NCBI RefSeq assembly: GCF_905404315.1
Contig: NC_066297.1
Span: 2,790,001-2,854,000 of the forward strand
Direction: 5' to 3'
DNA from: Leptidea sinapis
Taxonomy: Eukaryota; Arthropoda; Insecta; Lepidoptera; Pieridae
Length of the DNA: 64,000 bases
Under the pieces are notes generated by a model that did no database searches, was not told where the DNA came from, and saw only the letters and a list, made by a program, of their open reading frames with translations. A program made the position numbers and the translations under genes. How positions within the stretch are numbered: the first letter of the stretch is position 1; each line of letters begins with the position of its first letter. Of the stretch, positions 55,901-62,249 are shown piece after piece.

Positions 55901-58162
55901 ATATAGAATGAGGCAACGTATTGGCAACATATTATCACGCTAGATGTAGTCATAGTATTTTTGGTGCTTTATAGCATCCACATAGACGACGTCGTGGGCA
56001 GCAGCTAGTCTTTAACTGTAAGAATTATGTGATCTGATAAGAGCACATTAAACAATCACCTAATGTAGTGAGACAATCCTGATTACATCACACATGAGTA
56101 ATTTATTTTATATGTAGTTCAAATTTTGTCTCGCGTTTATTATGTTAGAAATATCGACTATCCGCCAGTTCTCGTATTTTTTAGAGGTCCGTATACAAAT
56201 AATGGAATAATATGTATTTTTATTTCCAGTAAATTGAAAATATAATCATAAGCATATAACCAACAAAATCGAATAGTAATTTAACTGTTCAATATAGTTT
56301 TATGTCATTGGCAAAGAGTAAGTGGTTATTTATATTCTGAAATATAGTTCGTAAAACTAAGAATAAAATAGGACCTAGATGGAATCCCTGAGGAACGTTT
56401 TGGTAAAAGTTTCGTATGTAAGCCCTTAAGTGGTTACACGATGGATTCTATTACATAGGTATGAATCAAACCATTGCAACAAATTCCTAGTGATTCCACA
56501 ATTTACTATTTTTTTAGTCAAGTATAAGTGTTTACTTTGTCGAAGGCTCTATTGAAATCTGTGTAGATGCTGACACATTAAATTGTATTTATTTGGTTGC
56601 TGCCGTACAGTGATGACTTCGCTTACGGGACATATGGAGAACAAGAACCCCGAGGTATGCAGCCAATCGAGTATCCCGCTGATGATCCAACTACGCGACA
56701 TGCCAACAAGTAAGTTTTGAGGATTTTCGTAAATATCATGCAACGAATATTGCAAATCGGCATCATCACACGGATCAGGGAAGTTGAAACACTTTCATCA
56801 TCATATCAATATTGTGACGTAAAGAAATCATTCAGGCAACTTAGACTTTTACTCTGAATCACTGCTATATGAGCATCTCACCAGTGTTCATATAATCTCA
56901 GTGCATCCTGAATTAAATTTCTCACACACTCAACTTCTTTGGCATACGTAGAGAGGTGCGGTCTCTCTGCATTTTCTACTATATACATTTGGAGGAATTC
57001 TCAAGGTCCACTACTTTCTCCATCTTGATGTTTGACATTCCACATTCTTAAATAATTTACCTCTGGTATTGTAGATTTTCTGATCTCATCACCTCATCAA
57101 TATTCTCAAACACATATTCTGTCTATATAAGGAGCTTTGATGAATCAATAATACACGTGGGAGGCTTCTTTGTACAGGATGCAGACTAGCAGACGATTTC
57201 ATAAAAAAAAATAGGACCATGCAACCAAAATTTGTGTTTTGGTTAGATTTAACATTTTATTTCTCAAGATGGCACAGGTACGAATATGCTCAGATTTAAA
57301 GAATTTTTCAGAATCTGCTGCATTGTAATGCGATATTTATAACCTAGGTCCTAATGAATCAATAAGGGAAAAATTTAAAGAAATAAATAAACATTTTGAC
57401 TGTTGCATCTCAATAATATATTCTTGGTAATGTTCTATATGCTCATAAGCACATTAACGAATTCGCTAGTAACTGGGACATTTATAAGTCAAGTTAGTAA
57501 GTCTTTTATTGGGCGATGTATATGCTTTTACAACATGATCCAAAAAAACAAATATTTGATAATTCTAAAGTATTGTTAATAACATTTGTGTGGTAAAGGT
57601 TACTATAAGATTAATGGCTTTCCTGATGATACCAGAGACTGGGAATGGAGCGAACGCCCTCAACCTATTTAACAATAATTTGATGCCGTTATTTCGATTC
57701 ATGCAATTGGATTAAATAAGTATGTTAAAATTCCGCGATGACATAAGTTTTAAGACATATATTATCTATATTGTAAAGAATTTAAAAAAAAGAATCCAAC
57801 TGAGTTTCTTGCACCCGTTCTTCTCAGGTCTGAGGCACACTAATTTGAATGAGTGTTTTTAAATCCTACCTTGTATAAAATTATTTGAATTTGAATGAGC
57901 AGGGCGTATGTATAACTTACTGTCATGTGAACGACTTGCTCGTCTCGTATTTTTTTTCTCATAAATTACACATCAAATAGACCGAATCGTAATCATTTTC
58001 TTTAAGCAAATTTGTAATCTGTACAGGAAACCACCGACTGGCAGCCGGCAAATCTCCCAATTCAACCGTTACTCTGACGTCATGCTCCCCCCAGTCCGTC
58101 GCAACTTCTACCACCCCTACATGGAGTACACGCTCCCCGAGTACGTCCCCTACATCTACTGA
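28778..58162 (+). CDS. Secreted protein of unknown family, seven coding exons, 277 aa
   Basis: CDS join: 28778-28944, 42163-42279, 45421-45517, 54169-54278, 55088-55195, 56611-56709, 58027-58162. Every intron is GT-AG, and the phases (2,2,0,2,2,2) keep one open frame of 834 bases ending in TGA. Residues 1-20 form a signal peptide (hydrophobic core WLVATCICAI, probable cut after TSA). Residues 41-60 are polar and hold the only cysteine outside the signal (C48) and a Lys-Arg pair (59-60) followed by Gln. Residues 61-164 are rich in Pro, Arg and Tyr. Residues 165-199 are a highly charged, probably helical segment. Residues 233-277 contain KK (233-234), RR (257-258) and a Tyr/Pro-rich end. The protein is probably secreted and may be a cleaved precursor, but I do not recognise the family and assign no function. 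Splice consistency across seven exons makes the model strong. The 5' UTR is not identified. Confidence 0.88.
29005..29425 (+). repeat. Dispersed repeat in intron 1
   Basis: Begins tactcgcgacttcgtccgca and ends acattcataatattagtagg, phrases I associate with widespread lepidopteran repeats. It contains a short inverted pair around 29150-29190 (gtggggatgaaaaggg / cccttttcattcccac). Confidence 0.4.
29426..30260. other. Unassigned intron 1 sequence
   Basis: No coding frame. 29440-29640 has a satellite-like character (ctacaagtcctatgg, gatctacaacttttg) but only one copy is seen here. Confidence 0.3.
30265..30640 (-). mobile_element. CR1/Jockey-like LINE C-terminus plus 3' UTR
   Basis: Reverse copy of 4195-4595: gcatttattttctaaaaatt, the gcttcggaagcaaaggaaac block, then aggctgtccgatcacttag and agtggctgggactttatt. 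Confidence 0.7.
30709..30758. repeat. 23-bp inverted repeat, 4-base loop
   Basis: Arms 30709-30731 and 30736-30758 pair with two mismatches. The core gtcacggcttagg pairs perfectly with cctaagccgtgac. Confidence 0.75.
30905..31190 (+). mobile_element. LINE reverse-transcriptase C-terminus
   Basis: Encodes RFSRSFLPRTTKLWNELP, then PRRYDMGTLKKAHTPSLKAG and the HARLSFYSIKKK end with A tail. 5' truncated at a CCACCATCTGGATG-like segment shared with 61910. Confidence 0.8.
31449..31789 (+). mobile_element. Non-autonomous Helitron
   Basis: Starts TCTTAATATATATAAATTAC and ends cgtctgtcgggtcagctag before T: intact terminal CTAG. 341 bp, no coding capacity. Confidence 0.8.
32040..32480 (-). mobile_element. 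mariner transposase C-terminal half, broken
   Basis: The reverse strand gives LLHDNARPHAARETVLTLQE, then HPPYLPDLAPTDYHRF, then LDNFLRDKKFSSQQ and WQQCIDNNGYYFD plus stop. The D(34)D arrangement is the mariner type. Frameshifts inactivate it. Confidence 0.8.
32535..33200 (-). mobile_element. LINE C-terminus with 3' UTR
   Basis: The reverse strand at 32830-33201 is open for 123 residues (KDLELLSVRGIFILRVM, NLPNYKNLLDSRSYKIPTPI). It resembles the C-terminal domain of CR1/Jockey reverse transcriptases. A (tatt)n run at 32545 is the inverted tail. Confidence 0.65.
32693..32790. repeat. GT-rich microsatellite
   Basis: Imperfect (gt)n tract with its longest pure run near 32739-32761, then a gagtgagtgtgag tract. 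Inside the LINE 3' UTR. Confidence 0.85.
33290..34965. other. Unassigned intron 1 sequence
   Basis: AT-rich, no repeat shared with the rest of the window and no convincing frame. Confidence 0.35.
34975..35150. repeat. tRNA-like inverted repeat, compact copy
   Basis: A reverse half unit (gaacgttgcgggactcgata) faces a forward half unit (gtgttcgagtctcgcaccgt). Both are bordered by inverted aaaacaaaattta / taaactttgtttt and then ttaatcccagaagtgagggc. Confidence 0.7.
35160..35555. other. Unassigned intron 1 sequence
   Basis: The open frame at 35313-35507 has no motif. No gene supported. Confidence 0.3.
35558..35740 (-). mobile_element. Helitron-like 3' end, reverse
   Basis: Begins ctagttgacctgacagacgc, then tgttctgtaaatag, similar to 16951-17110. 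Boundary at the other end unknown. Confidence 0.45.
36088..36372 (+). repeat. Family A repeat copy
   Basis: gtgggaggctccttagcaca through ggcgccgtagctagtgaaat to cgtcctgctcgtctcgtccc. A small internal deletion follows the gctagtgaaat block. Confidence 0.8.
36590..36790 (+). mobile_element. tRNA-derived SINE
   Basis: The tRNA-like part contains aggtcccgggttcgaaaccc, a perfect T-arm with the B-box consensus. The body runs through tatgtaagtaagtatattgt to tttggggcaagataatttg. Confidence 0.65.
36808..37155. mobile_element. TIR element (MITE-like), about 348 bp
   Basis: The terminal inverted repeats are about 80 bp (tgtcccaaagttatgggaca then gaagggaaagtaccttaaat and gatag-gctattttactg). TA flanks both ends. 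The open frame inside is not a known transposase. Confidence 0.85.
37160..37420. other. Unassigned intron 1 sequence
   Basis: Nothing recognised. Confidence 0.3.
37425..37545 (+). mobile_element. CR1-like LINE 3' tail
   Basis: aaaagcccgctgagtttatt, ggttcttctcaggtctgagg, aatgggtggtagtttttgac and terminal aatatttgaatttgaa. Confidence 0.65.
37925..38065 (-). mobile_element. tRNA-derived SINE, partial
   Basis: cacctaccgggatttgaacc and a tcgctgggctatgcgggtcgt segment. Inverted and shorter relative of 36590-36790. Confidence 0.55.
38215..38410 (+). repeat. acccgacgtttcga repeat, copy 1
   Basis: aggattaaaacgcgtgtaat, aaacccgacgtttcgaaacc and ctgaaaacgtgatctaagtc. Second copy at 40240-40400. Confidence 0.5.
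38415..40055. other. Unassigned intron 1 sequence
   Basis: AT-rich. A reverse frame at 39196-39429 (77 residues) has no recognised motif. No repeat shared with other parts of the window. Confidence 0.3.
40060..40180 (-). repeat. tRNA-like repeat family, partial
   Basis: gagtgctcttccaatgagct, aaccgttcgagtgacgt, caactctcaggttgtggctt and catctacagggtttatttta match 49050-49160. Confidence 0.6.
40240..40400 (+). repeat. acccgacgtttcga repeat, copy 2
   Basis: aggattaaaatgcgtatttg, ttaacccggcgtttcaagac and cgttttcatggggactgcag. Diverged relative of 38215-38410. Confidence 0.5.
40405..42160. other. Unassigned intron 1 sequence
   Basis: No gene. 41500-41720 and 41880-42100 are less AT-rich and share short phrases (actcgcagcaaaaa). 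An open frame at 41585-41803 has no motif. Confidence 0.3.
42163..42279 (+). CDS. Coding exon 2 (residues 56-95)
   Basis: The acceptor is ctgtctcgcag and the donor CCCAG|gtaaat. The exon encodes FSKRQARAPE and NTYRDPLLYNEWPVY. It is GC-richer than the flanking intron, as expected for coding sequence. The donor is followed after 6 bases by a family C repeat. Confidence 0.88.
42286..42790 (-). repeat. Family C repeat copy, 6 bases after the exon 2 donor
   Basis: Starts aaagtcaaagtcaaataaac and runs through atgttcggaaaaagtagagc, tttgtaaggctgcatccaat, gatggtcgtgataactgtca to acgggtgttgc-type sequence (reverse). Near full length. Confidence 0.8.
42860..44260. other. Unassigned intron 2 sequence with one decayed coding-like segment
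   Basis: Mostly AT-rich. The reverse strand at 43933-44193 is open for 86 residues (QEVMLVQWLREQYSVNNTAA, RCFDHFNAICIQRTARGVEY). It looks like former coding sequence, probably transposon-derived. I recognise no domain. Confidence 0.3.
44264..44577 (+). repeat. Family A repeat copy
   Basis: gtgggaggttcctttccata through ggcgccgtagctagtgaaac to cctgctcgtctcgtccgtta and A run. The first hairpin is perfect (cagtaatgt / acattactg) and the second is broken. Confidence 0.8.
44985..45145 (+). mobile_element. LINE 3' UTR remnant
   Basis: agtggcaatgaacttcttgc, cacttcttcttctcataaaa, ctcaaccttcaaaggcgg and terminal gaataaattgattttgat, the layout of CR1-like 3' tails. Confidence 0.45.
45421..45517 (+). 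CDS. Coding exon 3 (residues 95-127)
   Basis: The acceptor is attgtttcag and the donor GGAGAG|gtcagt. The exon encodes FRYQYPSAPREAYGR and ends in PDYGE at phase 0. Open only in the frame imposed by exon 2. Confidence 0.87.
45924..46264 (+). mobile_element. Helitron-like element
   Basis: Starts TCTATACATATAAATAAAAT after an A and ends agtttgccgggtcagctag before T. The interior has ctggaccgattttgacggg. Different family from 17133-17480. Confidence 0.75.
46267..46441 (+). mobile_element. Truncated Helitron, in tandem
   Basis: Begins atttatataaatccagtgtc directly after the previous element's end and follows the 23809-24122 family to ccaatatttgttttgta, where a family A fragment begins. Confidence 0.7.
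46442..46504 (-). repeat. Family A fragment
   Basis: cagaaataggcgcccattat and gcatactgtgcaaaggagcc: only the 5' portion, inverted, joined to the broken Helitron. Confidence 0.7.
46790..47060 (-). mobile_element. Non-LTR retrotransposon C-terminus, GPWGPE type
   Basis: Reverse copy: caagtgtctcgacaccaaac, gccttattgaggcgcgaaga and cattacgtggaagtgtacc. Coding remnants match 6150-6450. Confidence 0.7.
47065..48225. other. Unassigned intron 3 sequence
   Basis: AT-rich, nothing recognised. Confidence 0.3.
48230..48920 (-). mobile_element. Degraded Tc1/mariner-superfamily transposase remnant
   Basis: Reverse frames contain a LNITEAQKLAHVKWC-like stretch in mutated form near 48400-48450, then broken frames. 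More GC-rich than the surroundings. Assignment is tentative. Confidence 0.45.
48951..49245 (-). repeat. tRNA-like repeat family, most complete copy
   Basis: Reads, on +, ccctcacttctgggattaat, gaaaacaaaatttatgaacg, the inverted tRNA-like unit, then caactctcaggttgtggctt, catctacaggatctacttta and cctgctcaaccccaatattt. Serves as reference for 17947-18140, 18815-18962, 34975-35150 and 40060-40180. Confidence 0.75.
49012..49080 (-). repeat. tRNA-like cloverleaf (pseudo-tRNA head of a repeat)
   Basis: 69 nt on the - strand. Acceptor ends gaacggt / atcgttc pair over 7 bp with one G-U. D stem is gctc/gagc, T stem gcggg/cccgc with loop ttcgagt. The D loop is only 5 nt, the anticodon stem has a mismatch and there is no reliable anticodon, so I read it as a tRNA-derived repeat head, not a working tRNA gene. 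Confidence 0.65.
49765..50330 (+). mobile_element. Non-LTR retrotransposon C-terminus, GPWGPE type, longest copy
   Basis: The forward frame encodes VLEPNGITHREGRRPNGMTL, then GDATCAHTLAPSHVT, then SKYRKYVSHS, and in another frame FGVETLGPWDPEARRM. Stops and a frameshift are present. The long upstream part shows the domain that precedes the C-terminus in this family. Confidence 0.8.
50335..51465. other. Unassigned intron 3 sequence
   Basis: AT-rich. 51040-51235 begins with a (ttta) run and may be an inverted LINE tail. gggccggattcaag at 49756 and atccggccctg at 51234 are inverted copies of one phrase. Confidence 0.3.
51473..51737 (+). repeat. Family A repeat copy
   Basis: gtgggaggctcctttgcaca through gcgccgtagctagtggaat to cactgcattgtaatggcagg. 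Both internal hairpins are well preserved (gtgccgctcag / ctgagcggcac). Confidence 0.8.
52195..52265 (-). repeat. tRNA-derived sequence, second type
   Basis: The reverse strand has tagctcagatgggtga (A-box-like) and cgggttcaaatccagatgtc (B-box-like). Probably the head of a SINE rather than a tRNA gene, because the acceptor ends do not pair well. Confidence 0.45.
52655..52995 (+). mobile_element. LINE 3' UTR with (att)n end
   Basis: gcagtcgctgtccgtgctgc, actgaaaatcagtgtcgag, then gcagtgtaattatgttgcca, aataaagtttattattatta. Part recurs at 18280-18350. Confidence 0.5.
53045..53275 (+). mobile_element. CR1-like LINE 3' end
   Basis: gggattgggaatagagcgac, cgccctcaggctattaaata, gcgcccgttcttctcaggtc and terminal aaaaatatttgaatttgaa. 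Confidence 0.7.
53717..54165 (-). repeat. Family C repeat copy reaching the exon 4 acceptor
   Basis: Starts aaagtcaaagtcaaataaac and includes ttttcaatcaaatagagtat and cgtgattaatgtcataatta. Its last bases (tgatttgttaattccag) resemble the family's tgatttattaactataacag, so the acceptor may lie in repeat-derived sequence. Confidence 0.75.
54169..54278 (+). CDS. Coding exon 4 (residues 128-164)
   Basis: The acceptor is gttaattccag and the donor GACAG|gtcaga. The exon starts at phase 0 with MFGMLNVPHTSGK, followed by a Pro/Arg-rich stretch ending PPQRD. The acceptor tract is contiguous with a family C repeat. Confidence 0.85.
54300..54835. other. Unassigned intron 4 sequence
   Basis: No repeat or gene recognised before the perfect palindrome at 54841. 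Confidence 0.3.
54841..54899. repeat. Perfect 27-bp inverted repeat, 5-base loop
   Basis: Arms 54841-54867 and 54873-54899 are exact reverse complements; the loop is ttgat. Arm starts gacggaccagtaaactcata. No second copy seen in the window. Confidence 0.9.
55088..55195 (+). CDS. Coding exon 5 (residues 164-200), charged helix
   Basis: The acceptor is tttgtatgcag and the donor CGAGG|gtatgt. The exon encodes EALKKLIRQEHLRELQRKYE and a further Lys/Glu-rich run, with heptad-like leucines and no prolines. This suggests one amphipathic helix or a short coiled coil. Confidence 0.87.
55267..55700 (-). mobile_element. RTE-like LINE C-terminus
   Basis: The reverse strand encodes CFSASYGVKQINRIRNTEM, TRLKWNWALHVCRMYTDRWA and RWRGRPRKRWRDDLDT. 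Open for 93 residues. A different subfamily from 7300-7545. Confidence 0.8.
56280..56572 (-). mobile_element. LINE reverse-transcriptase core remnant
   Basis: Reverse frames show IYTDFNRAFDKVNT and WFDSYLCNR, then GPILF- and FADD-like remnants in shifted frames. These are successive RT blocks. It ends about 40 bases before exon 6. Confidence 0.65.
56611..56709 (+). CDS. Coding exon 6 (residues 200-233)
   Basis: The acceptor is tgctgccgtacag and the donor CAACAA|gtaagt. The exon encodes an acidic, Gly/Tyr-containing segment (DDFAYGTYGEQEPRG). A reverse-transcriptase remnant ends about 40 bases upstream. Confidence 0.85.
57154..57338 (+). repeat. Family A copy, left part (interrupted)
   Basis: cgtgggaggcttctttgtac through agaatctgctgcattgtaatg, after which unrelated sequence begins. 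The rest resumes at 57896. Confidence 0.65.
57420..57895 (+). mobile_element. CR1-like LINE 3' end inserted in family A
   Basis: Forward frames give KSFIGRCICFYNMIQK, then GYYKINGFPDDTRDWEWSER and stop, then the gcacccgttcttctcaggtc UTR and atttgaatttgaatg end. The left boundary of the insert lies between 57338 and 57430. Confidence 0.7.
57896..57961 (+). repeat. Family A copy, right part
   Basis: agcagggcgtatgtataact, tgaacgacttgctcgtctcg and t-rich end. Continues the element broken at 57338 and ends about 65 bases before exon 7. Confidence 0.65.
58027..58162 (+). CDS. Coding exon 7 (residues 233-277) and stop
   Basis: The acceptor is atctgtacag (ends 58026). The exon encodes KPPTGSRQISQFNRYSD, PPVRRNFYHP and the C-terminal EYVPYIY, then TGA at 58160-58162. 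The Tyr/Pro-rich end is unlike any repeat here. A family A remnant ends about 65 bases upstream of the acceptor. Confidence 0.87.
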
Positions 58163-58711
58163 ACGATACCACGACGGACGATCAAACATTCCGGGAGGGA
58201 AATCTCCGTACAATTCTCTGGCTTTAAACCCAATTATCAGTATTAAATCATATCTCTATCATATCTTCGCTTTGCCGATGCGAGCTTTATTTTTATATCT
58301 TTGTAGATGCTTTACACAAATATTTTATAATGTAAGAATAGTCCTTTTAGAAATCTTGAACACGGATCACAAAAATTAAGGGATATCTTTAAAACAATAA
58401 CAATAATTAAAATAAATAAGAAGCCTTATTTTGAAAGCCTTTGCCACAAGAGAGAACTTTATTTTATTTTGAAAAATATCAAAATTGATGACTAAAGAGT
58501 TTACTGTTTTGTAACAAACATGGACGATGGATGTGATTGGCTCCTCACACGTGTAAAATCATGTCTGTGGTTGTATCTTGACACCGGAAGTGCAGATATC
58601 TCAAGTTTTTTGTGATTCGCGCTCTCGAAATTATTGATTTTTTGATTAGTACTTTACAAGATCAATTATTTTACCCTGTAGCGTCAATTTGGACGTTGGA
58701 TTGACAATAAA
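58163..58711 (+). other. Probable 3' UTR with candidate polyadenylation signals
   Basis: AATAAA hexamers follow the stop at 58411-58416 and 58706-58711, the second followed by a T-rich stretch. No repeat is recognised here, which fits a retained 3' UTR. A later AATAAA at 60914-60919 would give a much longer UTR. Transcript data are needed to choose. Confidence 0.5.
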
Positions 58712-58719
58712 AATCAATG

Positions 58720-61055
58720 TTTACAATTATTGATGTTTATTAGACTAGTAATTGTATAGTGTAATCCAATTAATAGATAATATCGCTATTGTTTATCGCT
58801 TGCTTTTAAATATAATTAATATTTCATAAATAATTTTATAGAGGCTATTTCTATGTTCCAAAAGTTGCTGTCTCCAGTGACACTCCTGTCTTAAATACTT
58901 TAAAATACCAACGAGTCAATCTGTTTGAACAACTGAGATGGATAAACAGTAGAGTCAGATTCTTAAACAATTCCGGTACTAACATATTTTAGGCATACAT
59001 TTTTATTGGGAAAAGGAGGTCCATGCTAAGAATCTCCTAGGAATACAATAATTTATAATCCTTTCTCAGAATTAATAATTGTTAAAGAAAGTGGCGCCAT
59101 CTCTTGTCTGTCTAACCACAATAACATAAAATCATAACTAATATTTCAATAAAGATTGTGGAATCCACGGGTACGTCAGAGCCCGACATTCTCGTGGATA
59201 GGATTACACTAAAATCGTTCTAGTCATTACTCACTGGCTCTTGAGGTATATAAAGAGTGTAATCTCGATGGCTTGGCACAAATGTGTTTACGATTTAATC
59301 AATAAATAACCACGTAGCTTATTCGAATATTTACTGAATTGTTGTGATTACGATTAGTCGCTATTCTTCGGAGAATGTAGCTTGATTAAAATAACACATG
59401 CCTAACGTAATAGTTAGCTTCTAATGTGGACTGTATTCTTTACCACATACTCAACATCACAAAACATAATATTTTTTGTCAATAATCAATTTTCCGTGAC
59501 AATATACAAATAAGTGTGAGATATTTTAATGAATGTTATTCTAATCAAGCTAAATTTATTAGATCTAAGATTATTATCTGATATTAAAGATTCAAAAGCC
59601 TTCGAGACGGCCAAGTCGGTGTCGGTAACGTGCGGTGTGAAATGGTCTTTGCTGAAAATTTTCGGATATATTTTGGATGCACTATCCGACCCGATGGACT
59701 ATGCTTTAATATGTTAAATGTTTCGTGTTTATTATAGATATATAAGCATAGCGCAAGAAGCGCTTCTATTAATATCAATTAATGTTTGTAAGTGTAGGTG
59801 TGTTCGCAGCCTAACTTGTCTTCAAAATGGTTTTAAAACTTATGAAATGTGACCTGTTCTTGCTTGTTACAATAATAATATTAAAACAAAGCATTTACAT
59901 CAATAGTTCTCTTTTTAAGTTAAAACCTATAAATACACAGGAACTTATACGACTAATTTGTTTGTTGCTGGTCAATTATTGATACATATTACACCATATT
60001 ATTATTACCATAGGCAAATGTAGAGTCAATCTAATCATTGAACAATTGACGAACTAGACACTTTCAAACAATAAAGAAGATCAGCTAAGTCAACTTGGCG
60101 TTTTTTTTTATAATTTCGAGACTCAGAAGGCTGCGAAAGAAAATTGTTAACTATTTACGTGTTAGGTATTGTATAATTATCGTCTTGACTTGTGTAACCG
60201 ACGGTTGAGATCGTCATAACTTACAGACTATAAAATTTGGCTTTAAAATATTATATTACATTATTACAGCTTTAAGCTAATCAATTCGTTAACCTTCTAT
60301 TCGTTGTAACGGGACGGGGCACCAGGTCCTCCCCGTCATTACTATTATATACATTAATTTACACAATATGATATTTTAACAATATTCTGTAGAAATTTAC
60401 AAAATTATTTTAGTTACTACGAGTCAGTTTGTAACAGTTTAGCGAACTTTTTACGTGTTATAGTTATTTAAAATGTGTCTATAATCTAGAACTTACTACG
60501 GACATATCTGTTCTATACGGAGACATATTTCACTGTCATATCACAATTTTAGGAATCTTTAACCGTGGAATGATAACACAAATCTAGAGTTCTTTCCGTG
60601 GTATTCAATGTCACAGTTAGCCGCATATCAGCTCGTGGACTTCGTGCGTTTTTTAAACTGTGGTACTAATAGATTTGTGCTATGATTCCGTGAAACTTGC
60701 AACCTGAGGCGATGTCAAATTGTATTTACTATTTATCTAGCTACTGAATATTATTATGAATAGTGGATTGTGACAATAATTCTAATAATGCGACTATAAA
60801 GTTGACAATAATAATTCCTTGACAATAAATGTTAGTATTGAGGATGAGTTGTATTTAATATACAGTAATCAATAGATATAATGTATTAAATTATAATTGG
60901 TGTTTTATTTTTTAATAAATATAGTTACTTACTCCTGAGCAGATCGTCTTTTTATTTTTCACATTTCCCTTTCCGCTTTTTTTGCAATGAACTTTATGCA
61001 TTAATATGTTCATGCAAAAGTCAACGAGCTTTACAACTTGATGACTAGCAAGAGT
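58720..61055. other. 3' flank, mostly unassigned
   Basis: 59075-59370 may be a solo LTR. The rest shows no recognised repeat and could be distal 3' UTR or intergenic. Small frames at 59529-59778 on both strands have no recognised motif. Confidence 0.3.
59075..59370 (+). mobile_element. Possible solo LTR
   Basis: Contains a TATA-like box (gaggtatataaagagtgt), and about 60 bases later aatcaataaataaccacg, a polyadenylation-like signal. Both are in the order and spacing of an LTR. Boundaries and target duplications are not clear. Confidence 0.3.
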
Positions 61056-61061
61056 CAATTT

Positions 61062-61415
61062 AAAGTCAAAGTCAAATAAACTTTATTAAATTAGGCTTAA
61101 TCTAAGCGCTTTTGAATCGTCGCTATAAAATATTTCTATTAAATTACTGAATCTACCATATGTTCGGAAAAAGTAGAGCTCGTGAGAAGAACATACAAGA
61201 AACTCAACGGCCACACTCTTCAATCAATAGAGTATTTTACAATGGCTTTAATATACAAAACAAATTAGTTTGTAAGGTGCTGCTAATACATGGCTCACGT
61301 CTAAAGTTAAAAGTGTTTTAAACATTAAATATTTCATAAAAACTATTAAAGAATAAACTGTATAAATATAAATTATCATATATTGGATGCATCAGCCTTT
61401 AGACCTTGAGCCTAT
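61062..61415 (-). repeat. Family C repeat copy
   Basis: aaagtcaaagtcaaataaac, ctaccatatgttcggaaaaa, aagaaactcaacggccac and tataaatataaattatcata. Reverse orientation. Confidence 0.75.
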
Positions 61416-61419
61416 TAAC

Positions 61420-61900
61420 ACGTCCTATATAAGCCTATTTATACCATTTTGCCTGGTTCTATGCATTACGTAGGGTGTAATATATTTATAAAAAAAGCTC
61501 CAATCAGCTCAAAATAAACAAAAATAAACTTAATTGGCGCTTTCAAAGGTAAAATATAGCCTAAAAATTATTTTGTTATTATATAGAAATCTTAATATAT
61601 TAATTATTTTTACCATTAGAACTCGAAACAGCAAGGAGTCAAATAAGGGAACTACAATCAAGACAGATGAATGTTTTGTAATAACAAAGAAGTACAATTA
61701 GTATTGAAAGATATTTCGTCATCCGGTTTCGATGAAAATGCCCAATATTCTATTTATAGCCCACTCAAGTAGATTGCCCGAAACTTCCAACTCTCTGTTA
61801 ATTAAACGTTCGGAACTTGTTAAGATTTCATTCACATTTTAGTTTTGTAACAAACTACATTGATATTTTTTTTTGCTTGCTCAATAAAATTACCTGAATC
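61420..61900. other. Unassigned stretch
   Basis: Nothing recognised. Confidence 0.3.
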
Positions 61901-61909
61901 CTGCCGCCG

Positions 61910-62110
61910 AATTCTACCACCATCTGGATGTGTGGCGTGCGTCCTCCAGAGTGCGGTTTTCAAGGAACTTTCTTCCACGTACAAAGCTGTGGAATGAGCT
62001 TCCTTGTGCCGTGTTTCCGAGACGATACGACATGGGTATCTTCAAAATAAAGCGCGTAAGCCTTCCTTAAAGGCCGGCAACGCTCATGTGATACCTCTGG
62101 TGTAGCAAGG
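61910..62110 (+). mobile_element. LINE reverse-transcriptase C-terminal remnant
   Basis: caccatctggatgtgtggcg, ttcaaggaactttcttccac, gctgtggaatgagcttcctt and gatacgacatgggtatcttc match 30905-31060 with frame damage. Confidence 0.7.
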
Positions 62111-62245
62111 GAATATGGAGAAAGAGACATCGGATAGACCTGGAGAGAAATCAAGAAAAATGCTCAAGACCGATCGCGATGGAGATGCACTGTGGATGCC
62201 CACTGCTTCAGCTAGGGGTTACAGGAACTTAAAGGAATAAATGAT
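62110..62245 (+). mobile_element. Second LINE C-terminal fragment
   Basis: A forward frame reads REIKKNAQDRSRWRCTVDAH, the end of an RTE-like reverse transcriptase of a different subfamily, abutting the previous remnant. Confidence 0.5.
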
Positions 62246-62249
62246 CATC

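Noticed and set aside
57959..58213. 84-residue reverse frame over exon 7
   Set aside because: Antisense to the coding exon, whose forward frame is fixed by six splice junctions.
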